The notes under the pieces are model-generated. The model made no database searches, was not told where the DNA came from, and worked only from the letters and a program-made list of their open reading frames with translations. The position numbers and the translations under genes are program-made. 64,000 nucleotides of DNA, from the NCBI GenBank assembly GCA_033850885.1, contig JAWWPG010000064.1:62001-126000 (forward strand), written 5' to 3'. Positions 8,378 to 16,864 of the stretch are shown here, piece after piece. How positions within the stretch are numbered: position 1 is the stretch's first letter; each line of letters begins with the position of its first letter. The DNA is from JAWWPG01 sp033850885. GTDB taxonomy: Bacteria; Actinomycetota; Actinomycetes; Propionibacteriales; Nocardioidaceae.

Positions 8378-9028
8378 ATGAGAAGGTCGGTGCTGGTGCT
8401 GGTCGCGATCGCCGCCCTGGTGCCGGTGACGGTGGGCTGCAGCGGCTCCAACGACACCGCCCAGAACGTCCAGAGGTCTGGCCCGACGACCGCCCCCTCG
8501 ACGGCGCCTACCACCACAAGACCCAGCTCGACCCCCACCACCCCCACACAAAACTCGACCCCGACGGGCGGCTCGAAGCGGCTGGACGGTGCCGGCTACT
8601 CCTTCGACGTCCCGCGCGGCTGGGTGGACATCACCGCATCCCTCAAGGCCGACCATCCCTCGTTGGACGTCGCCGTGGGAGAGTCCCACCCCAAGGGTTT
8701 CCGAACCAACTTCAACGTCGTGCAGGCCACCCCGACTGGGGCTACCATCCGAGCGGACGCGTCCGCGCTTCACAGGGAAGCGGCCTCGGAGCTCAGGTCC
8801 ATCACCCACAAGCCGGTCCGGTCGTTGTCCGACTCGAGGATCGACGGCGAGCCCATGATCGGCCAGACCTCCAGCTTCGTGTCGTCCGGCATCCCGGTGA
8901 CCTTCATCCAGTACTTCACGATCCACAACGGCAGGTCGTACCCACTCACCCTGACGTTCGCCACTGCGAACAAGGCGAAAGCCAAGTCGGTGCTGAACGC
9001 GCTGGTCTCTTCCTGGCAATGGAAGTGA
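8378..9028 (+). CDS. Lipoprotein of unknown function
   Basis: A 216-residue secreted lipoprotein. The N-terminus has basic residues, a hydrophobic core (VLVLVAIAALVPVTV) and a lipobox VTVGC with Cys21 as the lipidation site. A Thr/Pro/Ser-rich linker of about 45 residues follows, then a globular domain starting YSFDVPRGWVDIT, which resembles the PsbP-like/LpqN/LpqT lipoproteins of mycobacteria and relatives. It ends in ALVSSWQWK, typical of that group (a C-terminal SWxW). It is on the opposite strand between the MaoC and acyl-CoA dehydrogenase genes, splitting what otherwise looks like one catabolic group. Function not known. Confidence 0.75.
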   Translation: MRRSVLVLVAIAALVPVTVGCSGSNDTAQNVQRSGPTTAPSTAPTTTRPSSTPTTPTQNSTPTGGSKRLDGAGYSFDVPRGWVDITASLKADHPSLDVAVGESHPKGFRTNFNVVQATPTGATIRADASALHREAASELRSITHKPVRSLSDSRIDGEPMIGQTSSFVSSGIPVTFIQYFTIHNGRSYPLTLTFATANKAKAKSVLNALVSSWQWK

Positions 9029-9058
9029 CCGAAGTCGTGGCCGCTTCGGGGGCGGTGG

Positions 9059-10252
9059 TCAACGTATCTTGTAGTCCTCGAGCAGGCGGCGGCCGATGAT
9101 CATCCGCTGGATGTCGGCAGTGCCCTCACCGATCAGCAGCATCGGCGCCTCCCGGTAGAGCCGCTCGATCTCGAACTCTTTCGAGAAGCCGTAGCCGCCG
9201 TGGATGCGGAACGAGTCCTCTACGACCTGGGAGCAGTACTCCGCCGCGAGGTACTTCGCCATTCCCGCCTCCAGGTCGTTGCGCTCGCCCGCGTCCTTGG
9301 TCCGTGCTGCCTTCACCATCATCTGGTGGGCCGCCTCGATCTTCGTTCCCATCTCCGCGAGCCTGAACAGCACAGCCTGATGGTGCGCGATCTTCTTGCC
9401 GAACGTCTCACGCTGCTGTGCGTACGCGATGGCCAGCTCGAAGGCACGCAAGGCAACACCACAGCCGCGAGCCGCCACGTTGACGCGCCCCACCTCGACT
9501 CCGTCCATCATCTGGTAGAAGCCCCGACCTGGCTCGCCGCCGAGCACGTGGTGCGCGCCGATCTCGAAACCGTCGAGCACCAGCTCGGTGGTGTCCACGC
9601 CCTTATAGCCCATCTTGTCGAGCTTGCCGGGGACGGTGAGGCCGGGCATCACCTCTCCGAAGCCGGCGGGCTTCTCGACGAGCAACGTGGACATGTTCCG
9701 GTACACGGAGTCGGCGCCGGTGTCGGTCTTGACAAGAACCGCAACCAGGTTCGACGTGGCGCCGTTCGTCAGCCACATCTTCTGCCCGTTGACCACGTAC
9801 GAGTCGTCCCGACGTACCGCCTTGGTCTTGATCGCGGCCACGTCGGACCCGCAGCCCGGCTCCGACATCGAGAAGGCGCCTCGGACCTCACCGGTCGCCA
9901 TCCTCGGTAGCAGCCGCTGCCGCTGGTCGTCAGTGCCATGCTGCATGAGCATGTACGCGACGATGAAGTGAGTGTTGACGATGCCGGAGACGCTCATCCA
10001 GCCGCGCGCCAGCTCCTCCACCACAAGCGCATAGGTGAGGAGCGACTCGCCAAGCCCGCCGTACTCCTCGGGGATCGTGAGCCCGAACAGCCCGAGGTCT
10101 TTCATGCCTTCGACGATGTCGGTCGGGTACTCGTCGGCATGCTCGAGTGTGGTCGCGACGGGAAGGATCTCGTTGTCCACGAAGGACCGCACCGTCTTGA
10201 TGATCTCGGTCTGGACGTCGGTCAACCCCTCCGTCCCACAGAGCCTGCCCAT
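9059..10252 (-). CDS. Acyl-CoA dehydrogenase (possible methylsuccinyl-CoA dehydrogenase)
   Basis: A 397-residue FAD-dependent acyl-CoA dehydrogenase of normal family length. Visible signatures are the N-terminal helical domain, GAFSMSEPGCGSDVAA (flavin/substrate-binding signature 1), QKMWLTNG, and a C-terminal RIHGGYGFSKEFEIERLYREA block followed by LIGEGTADIQR, whose Glu (EGT) is the usual catalytic base. It oxidises an acyl-CoA to the 2-enoyl-CoA and passes electrons to ETF. Its start is two bases after the stop of the upstream CoA-lyase gene, so they are co-transcribed. Given that partner and the nearby short MaoC hydratase, methylsuccinyl-CoA is the most likely substrate, but this is inferred from context. 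Confidence 0.88.
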   Translation of the reverse strand: MGRLCGTEGLTDVQTEIIKTVRSFVDNEILPVATTLEHADEYPTDIVEGMKDLGLFGLTIPEEYGGLGESLLTYALVVEELARGWMSVSGIVNTHFIVAYMLMQHGTDDQRQRLLPRMATGEVRGAFSMSEPGCGSDVAAIKTKAVRRDDSYVVNGQKMWLTNGATSNLVAVLVKTDTGADSVYRNMSTLLVEKPAGFGEVMPGLTVPGKLDKMGYKGVDTTELVLDGFEIGAHHVLGGEPGRGFYQMMDGVEVGRVNVAARGCGVALRAFELAIAYAQQRETFGKKIAHHQAVLFRLAEMGTKIEAAHQMMVKAARTKDAGERNDLEAGMAKYLAAEYCSQVVEDSFRIHGGYGFSKEFEIERLYREAPMLLIGEGTADIQRMIIGRRLLEDYKIR

Positions 10253-10254
10253 CG

Positions 10255-11220
10255 CTAAGCCTCCTCGGCCGGTGGGTGCCAGACGTCGCTGCGGGTCATC
10301 CCGGCCGACCTGCCCTTGGCCGACACGACCAGCGCCATCTTGCGGGAGGCCTCGTCGATCATCTCATCGCCGAGCATGACGGCTCCCCTGCCGCCACCTT
10401 GCTCCGACGTGTAGTGGAGGTAGGCGTCGAGGATGTTCTCGGCGTGGTCGTAGTCGCTCTGCAGAGGCGAGTACACCTCGTTGGCGGCGGCGATCTGGTC
10501 CGGATGCAGCACCCACTTCCCGTCGAAGCCGAGGGCCGCGCTTCGTCGAGCGACCCGCCGGAACCCTTCGACGTCGCGTACCTGGAGGTACGGCCCGTCG
10601 ATCGCCAGCTTGTCGTGCGCCCTCGCCGCCATCAGGATCCGCATCAGGATGTAGTGGTAGGCGTCCCCGACGTCGTACCCCGGGGGTTGCTCGCCGACGA
10701 CGAGCGATTTCATGTTGATGGACGCCATGAAGTCCGCGGGGCCGAAGATGATGGCCTCGACACGTGGGCTGGCGGTTGCGATCGCGTCGACGTTGATCAG
10801 GCCGAGGGCGTTCTCGATCTGCGCCTCGACGCCGATGCTGCCGACCTCCAGCCCGACCGCCCTCTCGACCTGGGTGAGGAGAAGGTCAAGCGCCACGACC
10901 TGCTCCGGGGTCTGCACCTTGGGCAGCATGATGCAGTCGAGGTTGGCCCCAGCACCCTCGACGATCTCGATCACGTCGCGATATGTCCACTCGGTGGTCC
11001 AGTCGTTGACCCGGACCACCATCACCTTGTCCGCCCAGCCCCCTGCGTTCAGCGCCTCCACGACGGTGGCACGGGCGCCGGGTTTCGCGATCGGGGCCAC
11101 GGAGTCCTCGAGATCGAGGAACACCTGGTCTGCGTCGAGCCCCCGCGCCTTCTCGATGAACCGTGGACTCGAGCCCGGGACGGCCAGACACGAACGGCGC
11201 GAACGCAACGCCTCAGTCAT
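10255..11220 (-). CDS. HpcH/HpaI aldolase/citrate lyase family CoA-ester lyase (malyl-CoA lyase-like)
   Basis: A 321-residue TIM-barrel enzyme. The AGGGG six bases before the ATG at 11220 supports this start over longer in-frame extensions. Features: SCLAVPGSSPRFIEKA at the N-terminus, FLDLEDSVAP (CitE/Mcl acidic metal-binding motif), VVRVND, IMLPKVQTPEQV, GVEAQIENALGL (metal-binding Glu) and GPADFMASI. The C-terminal extension with DGKWVLHPDQI is typical of L-malyl-CoA/beta-methylmalyl-CoA lyases. It cleaves 3-hydroxy-dicarboxyl-CoA esters into glyoxylate and an acyl-CoA in the ethylmalonyl-CoA or 3-hydroxypropionate pathways. First gene of a two-gene unit with the acyl-CoA dehydrogenase. 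Confidence 0.82.
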   Translation of the reverse strand: MTEALRSRRSCLAVPGSSPRFIEKARGLDADQVFLDLEDSVAPIAKPGARATVVEALNAGGWADKVMVVRVNDWTTEWTYRDVIEIVEGAGANLDCIMLPKVQTPEQVVALDLLLTQVERAVGLEVGSIGVEAQIENALGLINVDAIATASPRVEAIIFGPADFMASINMKSLVVGEQPPGYDVGDAYHYILMRILMAARAHDKLAIDGPYLQVRDVEGFRRVARRSAALGFDGKWVLHPDQIAAANEVYSPLQSDYDHAENILDAYLHYTSEQGGGRGAVMLGDEMIDEASRKMALVVSAKGRSAGMTRSDVWHPPAEEA

Positions 11221-11270
11221 AGGCAACCCCTGGGGGTGGACGGTCTCCGCGGACGGCCCGAGCCTACTGC

Positions 11271-11345
11271 CCCCCAGTTGAGCCGTCGCAAACTTGCCGT
11301 CGAGCCGTCGCAAACTTGCCCTCGAGCCGTCCTCGCAAAGTGGGC
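11271..11345. repeat. Intergenic ~22-bp tandem repeat array (copy A)
   Basis: Two nearly identical 22-base units with core CGTCGCAAACTTGCC followed by a degenerate third (CGTCCTCGCAAAG) lie in the 153-base gap between the CoA-lyase start and the ABC permease stop. The same unit, with CGCAAAGTTGCC, recurs at 27082-27160 and 41053-41147. No ORF in it looks real. Function unknown; see findings. Confidence 0.7.
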
Positions 11346-11373
11346 ATGAGGGCGGCTCGGGTGCCGCGTCCGG

Positions 11374-12243
11374 TCAGCCGCTGACGTCCGCTGTCGTGAT
11401 GCGCGCCCACGCGGCGGCGAAGAAGACCAGCGCGTACGCAAGCGGGAGCAGGCTCCAGCGCAACAGGGAACCGGCGTTCGGGCTCGACCGGAGCAGCTCG
11501 TCGAAGTTCAGCCAGTTGTGCGTGAGCAGTACGTCGCGGAACCTCCCGAGCTGGGGCACGGAGTCCAGCACAGCAAAGGCGATCGCGCTGACAACCGTTG
11601 CCGACATCGCCCCGACGGCCACCTCGGTGAGCGTGGAGAAGAACAGGCCGATGGCCGCCAGGCCGAGAAGGTCGACGAAGACGTAGGCTGCCACGCCCGC
11701 TGCCCGGGCGAGGCCGTTGCCGACCGAGACCGTGTCGCCGGACAGCAGAGTGACCCCGTGGGTCCCGAAGAGCGCGAATCCGGCGACGAGGCCGCAGACC
11801 GTGATCAGGAGGATCCCGGCAGCCAGGTAGGCAAGAACCCCGAGGGTCTTGACGACGAGAAGCCGAGTGCGCGAGACCGGGATCGAGAGCAGGTACCGCA
11901 GGGTGCCGGCACTCGCCTCCCCGGCCACCGCATCCCCGGCCACGACAGCGAGGGCGAGCGGCAGGAAGACCGGCAGGCAGACCGCCATGGCCGTGAAGGC
12001 CAGGAACAGCCCGTTGTTCGTGAGCTCACTGACGAACGGAGGCCCCTCCCCAGGACGCGGCGTCGAGACCTTTACCGCGATCCCGATGAAGATGGGTACG
12101 GCGATGAGAATGACCAACATTGCGAGGTTGCGGCGTCGACCGAAGATGAGCCGCAGCTCACTTCGGAACTGGCGGAGCCCGATCATGCCGTAGCCGGTCT
12201 CGGCTCGTGCGGGCGTAACCGTCGAGTCAGCTGATGCCGGCAT
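11374..12243 (-). CDS. ABC-2 type transporter permease
   Basis: A 289-residue membrane protein with about six hydrophobic segments: one near residues 38-58 (LAMLVILIAVPIFIGIAV), then a large gap and a cluster including FTAMAVCLPVFLPLALAVVAGDAVAGE, LGVLAYLAAGILLITVCGLVAG, VFVDLLGLAAIGLFF and a final LLPLAYALVFFAAAW. The AGEASAGTLRYLLSIPVSR segment is the cytoplasmic loop characteristic of ABC-2 permeases. It overlaps the end of the ATPase gene by 17 bases. Together with the ATPase and the LolA/RseB-like protein it forms an export or wall-linked transport system of unknown substrate, divergent from a two-component system. Confidence 0.85.
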   Translation of the reverse strand: MPASADSTVTPARAETGYGMIGLRQFRSELRLIFGRRRNLAMLVILIAVPIFIGIAVKVSTPRPGEGPPFVSELTNNGLFLAFTAMAVCLPVFLPLALAVVAGDAVAGEASAGTLRYLLSIPVSRTRLLVVKTLGVLAYLAAGILLITVCGLVAGFALFGTHGVTLLSGDTVSVGNGLARAAGVAAYVFVDLLGLAAIGLFFSTLTEVAVGAMSATVVSAIAFAVLDSVPQLGRFRDVLLTHNWLNFDELLRSSPNAGSLLRWSLLPLAYALVFFAAAWARITTADVSG

Positions 12244-13207
12244 CGTAGCCCTCCCCCGTCAGGTGCACGAAGAAGTCCTCGAGGGCCGGTCGTTCGACGG
12301 CGAGACCCCGGACGGGCACACCGCCGCGGACGAGCTTCTCGTTGACGTACTCCGGAGCCGAGCCGTTGAGTCTGACCACCACTGACTCGGGTGCCAAGTC
12401 GGTCACCGTCAACCCGAGGCCCTCCAGGATCCTCGCCGCGTCCGGTGCCTGGGACGTACGAACGCGGACCAGCAACCCCGTCTCGTCGAGCACTTCGGAG
12501 AGGCTTCCCTGCTTGAGCAGCCGGCCCGAGCTCATGATGCCCACGTGGGTCGCGATCTGCTCGATCTCGGCCAGCAGGTGGCTCGAGACGAGCACGGTCG
12601 CTCCGTCGGCCGCGAGCTCCCGCAGCAGGTTGCGCACCTCACGCGTGCCCTGCGGGTCGAGGCCGTTGGTCGGCTCGTCGAGGATCAGCAGGTCGCGCGC
12701 GCGCAGCAGGGTCGCCGCAAGACCGAGCCGCTGTTTCATTCCGAGCGAGAAGCGCCGGAACTTCTTCCCGGCGGCGGCCGCGAGCCCGACGCGCTCGAGC
12801 GCAGCAGAGATACGGCGGTCGCGGGTCGACGGGTCGGTGCTCGCGTCCCAGGCATCAAGACGGCGCAGGTTGTCCCTGCCGGAGAGGTACAGGTGGAAGG
12901 CCGGACCCTCGACGAGCGCGCCGACCCGGGGCAGCACCTGTTGCGCCGCCAGCGGCATCCGGCCACCCAGGATGTCGATCGTTCCCGCGTGTGGGGACAT
13001 CAGGCCGAGCAGCATGCGGATCGTCGTGGTCTTCCCCGAGCCGTTCGGTCCGAGGAAGCCGTACACAGCCCCACGGGGGACGGTCAGGTCAACGGCGTCG
13101 ACGGCGGTCTGGGGGCCGAAGCGCCGGGTGAGCCCTCGGGTTCGGATCGCCAGGTCCTCGGCTTCGGGGTGCTCTGCAGGTGCAACAGGGCTGTCCAGCT
13201 CCGTCAC
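12227..13207 (-). CDS. ABC transporter ATP-binding protein
   Basis: A 326-residue single NBD. Walker A is GPNGSGKTTT near residues 53-62, the signature loop reads FSLGMKQRLGLA, Walker B is LLILDEPTNGLDPQG, and the switch His is in VLVSSHLLAEIE. The C-terminal 100 residues form the regulatory extension common in ABC-2/NatA/CcmA-type drug exporters. The ATG at 13207 shares ATGA with the stop of the LolA-like gene upstream, and its 3' end overlaps the permease start, so the three genes are one tightly coupled operon. Confidence 0.92.
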   Translation of the reverse strand: MTELDSPVAPAEHPEAEDLAIRTRGLTRRFGPQTAVDAVDLTVPRGAVYGFLGPNGSGKTTTIRMLLGLMSPHAGTIDILGGRMPLAAQQVLPRVGALVEGPAFHLYLSGRDNLRRLDAWDASTDPSTRDRRISAALERVGLAAAAGKKFRRFSLGMKQRLGLAATLLRARDLLILDEPTNGLDPQGTREVRNLLRELAADGATVLVSSHLLAEIEQIATHVGIMSSGRLLKQGSLSEVLDETGLLVRVRTSQAPDAARILEGLGLTVTDLAPESVVVRLNGSAPEYVNEKLVRGGVPVRGLAVERPALEDFFVHLTGEGYDAGIS

Positions 13208-14322
13208 AGTCCATGTCCGGTTGCGGCCACCCGCTGGATGGCTGACCCACTGACGGGGCCGACGAAGATGTGGCCGTCGTTCGTTATCAGCACGGAGAGC
13301 AGCGACGACGTGATGAGCCGACCGGCCGGCACGGCGGTGGAGGCGCTGGACAGGAGGTCGCCCATCGAGTGGAAGCTCTGGCCCCCGGTGGAGAACTCCG
13401 CAACCGCCGTCCAGCCGTTGCCGAGGATCTTGTGACCGGTGCTGGCGTGGCCATCCCGAGGCGTCATGCTCGGTCGGCTGTCAGACCCGGAGGCGCCGCC
13501 GGAGCCTGTCGCCAGCTCGGCCAGCGCGTTGCCCTTCACGACCTTCGCGCCGGCAGGCGGAACGAAGTTGAAGATGGAAGCACTCACCGTGCCGAAGCTG
13601 ACGTCGGTGAAACCGACCTGGATCGCGGGGGTCGAAACATGCTTCGCGAAGACCTGCACCCGCAGCGGCACCGAGGTTTGGGAGTCGACCGCGATTCGAA
13701 CGCTGCCAATGAGGGAGCGGGTGTCTCGAGGCGTCAGGTCGAGCTGGTACGCCGACCTACCGGCGACTCGGGCGGTGGCGTCGACGCTGACCCTGGTGGT
13801 CGGGTCGACGGCACGGAGCGCCTGCTCGGCGGCCTGTTGCGGGGTCGGGCCGACCTTCTCGGGACCGGCGTTTCGCGCCTCGCGCCCCACCGTCGAATGG
13901 GTGACCTCGTTGGTCGTCGACGTGTACGTCCACAGGTTGGTGCCGTTGTGGATCACATCACGCTCCGACAGGGGCGCGAGCAGCGCCAGCCGCTGCCTGT
14001 CGGGTCCGGCGTACCACATCCGCATGGTGTGAGACCCGGCGAGGAATCCCTGCAACGACAAGCTGTTGCCACCGCCGGCGTCACCTGCGGAGGGGAGGCT
14101 CGGCAGGCCGAGCCGGGCCGTCTCGACGATGGTGCCTGACATGCTCGCAGGATGCGCCTGCTCGACTTGCGCGAGGAGCTGGGCGGCGGTTCTCGGCGGC
14201 AGGTTCGGGTGCGCGGAAGCTCCGCCTCCGGTGGTCATCGTGATGGCCGCCGCTGCGACTGCGGCGGCAGCCAGGCCGGGCACGGCCCAGCGGAGCCGGC
14301 GTGAGGTGAGGACAGATGTCAT
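13204..14322 (-). CDS. Exported LolA/RseB-like lipoprotein-carrier-fold protein
   Basis: A 372-residue exported protein. The start at 14322 gives a basic N-terminus (MTSVLTSRRLR) followed by a hydrophobic core rich in Ala and ending in GGGASAHPNLPP, a plausible signal peptide. Then comes TAAQLLAQVEQAHPASMSGTIV, the opening helix and strand of the LolA/MucB-RseB fold, and a body of beta strands including MWYAGPDRQRLALL, LWTYTSTTNEV and AYQLDLTPRD. The fold binds acyl chains or misfolded envelope proteins in other bacteria. It is first in an operon with the ABC ATPase and permease, and divergent from a two-component system 122 bases away; a sensing role at the outer face of the membrane is inferred. 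Confidence 0.75.
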   Translation of the reverse strand: MTSVLTSRRLRWAVPGLAAAAVAAAAITMTTGGGASAHPNLPPRTAAQLLAQVEQAHPASMSGTIVETARLGLPSLPSAGDAGGGNSLSLQGFLAGSHTMRMWYAGPDRQRLALLAPLSERDVIHNGTNLWTYTSTTNEVTHSTVGREARNAGPEKVGPTPQQAAEQALRAVDPTTRVSVDATARVAGRSAYQLDLTPRDTRSLIGSVRIAVDSQTSVPLRVQVFAKHVSTPAIQVGFTDVSFGTVSASIFNFVPPAGAKVVKGNALAELATGSGGASGSDSRPSMTPRDGHASTGHKILGNGWTAVAEFSTGGQSFHSMGDLLSSASTAVPAGRLITSSLLSVLITNDGHIFVGPVSGSAIQRVAATGHGL

Positions 14323-14444
14323 ACCCCCACTATGCGTCGCTGTGATGCCGGACCCACCACCCCGGCGCCGTGCGCTCAGCCGGGCCACAGGAAGCCTCTC
14401 GAGGACTCGCGGGTTGCGATTACGGTGGGACCTGGAGGTGTGGC

Positions 14445-15098
14445 GTGAGGCTGTTGATTGCCGAGGACGAGCAGCGGATGGCTGCAGCCCTGGCCAAGGG
14501 CTTCGGCCACGCCGGATTCTCGGTCGACGTCGTCAACGACGGGGAGTTGGCCCTTCGTCGGGGACTCGAGACGCCCTATGACGCGATCCTCCTCGACATC
14601 ATGCTGCCCTTGCTCTCCGGCTACGAGGTCATCAGGAGGTTGCGCGCTGCCCGGGTCTGGACCCCCATCCTCGTCGTATCCGCGAAAGATGGGGAGTACG
14701 ACGAGGCTGACGGGCTGGACCTGGGGGCTGACGACTACCTGACCAAGCCGTTCTCGTTCGTCGTCCTGCTGGCGCATTTGCGGGCCTTGCTGCGGCGGGG
14801 GGCCACCCCCCGGCCCGCCCTTCTCTCGGCAGGCGACCTGACGCTCGACCCGGAAGGCCACACGGTCACCAGAGCAGGGGAACAGGTCCAGCTGACCGCG
14901 AGGGAGTTCGAGATGCTCGAGTACCTGATTCGCCGACCTAGCAGGGTGGTCAGCAAGACAGAGCTTCTCGAGCACGTGTGGAGCGGGCACAGTGCCGAAC
15001 CGAACGCCGTCGAGGTGTACGCCGGATACCTCCGCCGCAAGCTGGGGCGCGACGCCGTCCAGACGGTCCGTGGAGTCGGTTACCGCCTGCGACCATGA
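14445..15098 (+). CDS. OmpR-family response regulator
   Basis: A 217-residue response regulator. The GTG at 14445 is preceded at 6 bases by GGAGG, deciding the start against a longer frame. Receiver domain: acidic pocket AEDEQ at the N-terminus, phospho-acceptor Asp in AILLDIMLP, conserved Ser in VVSAKD and Lys in YLTKPF. C-terminal winged helix: LTAREFEMLEYLIRRPSRVVSKTELLEHVW and VRGVGYRLRP. It overlaps the kinase gene by four bases and is divergent from the LolA/ABC operon, which it may control. Confidence 0.92.
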   Translation: MRLLIAEDEQRMAAALAKGFGHAGFSVDVVNDGELALRRGLETPYDAILLDIMLPLLSGYEVIRRLRAARVWTPILVVSAKDGEYDEADGLDLGADDYLTKPFSFVVLLAHLRALLRRGATPRPALLSAGDLTLDPEGHTVTRAGEQVQLTAREFEMLEYLIRRPSRVVSKTELLEHVWSGHSAEPNAVEVYAGYLRRKLGRDAVQTVRGVGYRLRP

Positions 15099-16489
15099 GG
15101 ACCAGGCGCGTGAGTCGTTGGTGGGCGCATCGTTCGCTCACCTTCCGGCTGACCATTGTGGCTACCGTCGTACTCGCCGTCGGGCTCGTCAGCGGCGCGG
15201 TCGGGCTGGCCACGTTCTTCTTCCACAACCGGGTCGACGCCGTGGACGTCAACGTCCGCGTGGAGGCCGCAACCGTGTCGTCCCTCGTGAGGTCGGGCCA
15301 ACTGCCCAACCCGCTGCCGGCCCCCGCGGACCAGCCGGTCTTCGCCCAGGTCGTCGGCGCCGACGGGACCGTGCGGGCGGCAACCCCGTCGGCAAGCCAG
15401 GTAGTGCCGGTGCTGCCCCTCGCCGTGTTGCGCGCTCATGCGGCGGGACATCCGTTCACAACCACCGAGAGCGCCCTGGGAACGGCTCCGTTGCGCGTCA
15501 TCGTCACTCCGGCCGAGCTGAAGGGGGCCCCGGTGACGGTCGTCACCGCCGTACCCTTCACGGATGTCCGTGGGACGCTCGCAGCGATGCTCCGAGCGCT
15601 CCTCATATCGGTTCCGCTCGTGCTCCTCGCGGCGGGAATCGCGACGTGGCTCGCCGTGGGATCGGCCCTTCGTCCGGTGGACCGGCTGCGGGAGGCGGCC
15701 GACCAGGTTGCCGACACCCGTGGGAGGACGGCACCCCACCTGCCGGTGCCGGACAGCGGCGATGAGCTGGCTCGTCTCGCCGAGACGCTGAACCGGATGC
15801 TGGAACGGCTCCACCAGGCGACCGAGCAACAGCGGACCTTCGTGGCCGACGCGGCACACGAGCTGCGCTCACCCATCGCGTCGATCCGCGCCCAGCTGGA
15901 CGTCGCGCTGTCGACGGGTCCCGATGCGCGGGAATGGGCGAAGGTGGCCCACGACGTCCGCACGGACGTCGAGCGGGTCGGCCGGCTGGCCGACGACCTG
16001 CTGTTGCTGGCGAAGCTCGACTCCGGCGGGTCGCTGCAGCGGGACCTGGTCGACGTGAGCGCACTCCTCGACCTGACAGCACCTCCCCTGTGGGTACGGG
16101 GCGACCCGCGGGCACTTCGGCGTGCGTTCGACAACCTCGTGTCGAACGCCACGCGGCACGCCGTCTCCCGTGTCAAGGTCACGGGCGACCTGAGGGACGG
16201 AGTCGTCGTCGTGTCGGTCGAGGATGACGGTCCCGGCATCCCGGTGGCCGACAGGGAGCGGGTCTTCGATCGATGGCTCCGCCTCGACGATGGCCGGGCC
16301 CGTGACGAGGGTGGTGCCGGCCTCGGACTGGCGATCGCCCGATCGGTGGCGCGCAGCCACGACGGCGATGTCACGCTCGCGGAGAGTCCGCTGGGGGGAG
16401 TGCGGGCCGAGCTCCGGCTGCCCACCGCCACCGACGTCCCGTCGACGGTGCCGGCCGGTGAGCTGCGGCCGGGCATGCGAGGGCCGTGA
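15095..16489 (+). CDS. Sensor histidine kinase (HAMP, HisKA, HATPase)
   Basis: A 464-residue membrane kinase starting at the ATG that overlaps the regulator stop (ATGA). TM1 is about residues 13-37 and TM2 about 169-190, with an extracytoplasmic domain of about 130 residues between, then a HAMP region. The dimerisation/phospho-acceptor box reads VADAAHELRSPIASI. The ATPase domain shows the N box NLVSNATRHA, G1 DDGPGIP and G2 GAGLGLAIA. Partner of the preceding regulator. Being divergent from an ABC exporter with an exported LolA-like protein suggests an envelope or antibiotic-stress signal, which is inference. Confidence 0.9.
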   Translation: MRTRRVSRWWAHRSLTFRLTIVATVVLAVGLVSGAVGLATFFFHNRVDAVDVNVRVEAATVSSLVRSGQLPNPLPAPADQPVFAQVVGADGTVRAATPSASQVVPVLPLAVLRAHAAGHPFTTTESALGTAPLRVIVTPAELKGAPVTVVTAVPFTDVRGTLAAMLRALLISVPLVLLAAGIATWLAVGSALRPVDRLREAADQVADTRGRTAPHLPVPDSGDELARLAETLNRMLERLHQATEQQRTFVADAAHELRSPIASIRAQLDVALSTGPDAREWAKVAHDVRTDVERVGRLADDLLLLAKLDSGGSLQRDLVDVSALLDLTAPPLWVRGDPRALRRAFDNLVSNATRHAVSRVKVTGDLRDGVVVVSVEDDGPGIPVADRERVFDRWLRLDDGRARDEGGAGLGLAIARSVARSHDGDVTLAESPLGGVRAELRLPTATDVPSTVPAGELRPGMRGP

Positions 16490-16864
16490 AGCCGGTGACA
16501 AGAGCGGCGCGAAGCGCCGGGCACCCGAGAGCGGTGTCGGAGCCCCGGGCATCCGCGGCGTCTGGCCGGGTCACCCGAGGAGCGTCTGGCGGGCCACCCG
16601 AAAGGCGTCTGACCCGGTGCACCCGAAGGCGTCCGAGCCCCGGGGTTTGAGTGGTGCACCACTCAAACAGCCCTCAAGCCATCCAGATTTGGGTGGCTTG
16701 AGGGGAACTTGGGTGGTGCACCACCCAAACGCGACGAGCGAGACTCCAACGCGACGATCGAACCGAGGCGCGACGGTCGAGACTCAAGACGCTGGCCCCG
16801 AGCCCCTTCCGCTTCAGGCCAAACTGGTTCAGGCCAAGCTGATGAGTGCTTGAGCGTAAGCGGG
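16490..16864. repeat. 375-base intergenic region made of short repeats and palindromes
   Basis: Lies between the convergent kinase and EamA genes and holds no credible gene. From left to right: five degenerate units of about 22-26 bases (about 16519-16644, core CACCCGAAGGCGTCTG); a perfect 24-base palindrome 16645-16668 centred on GTGGTGCACCAC; an 11-base stem CCCTCAAGCCA (16671-16681) pairing with 16694-16704; a second perfect 20-base palindrome 16709-16728 with the same GTGGTGCACCAC centre; three 20-base units with core CGCGACG.TCGA (16729-16788); and two 15-base units TTCAGGCCAA.CTG. (16813-16842). It may act as a bidirectional terminator, but the variety exceeds that need. Confidence 0.75.

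Noticed and set aside
11217..11441. Short protein-coding frames across the repeat arrays (translations containing GNFAT or QLCDGS)
   Set aside because: They are produced by the 22-base repeats themselves and lack starts, ribosome sites or conservation beyond the repeat.
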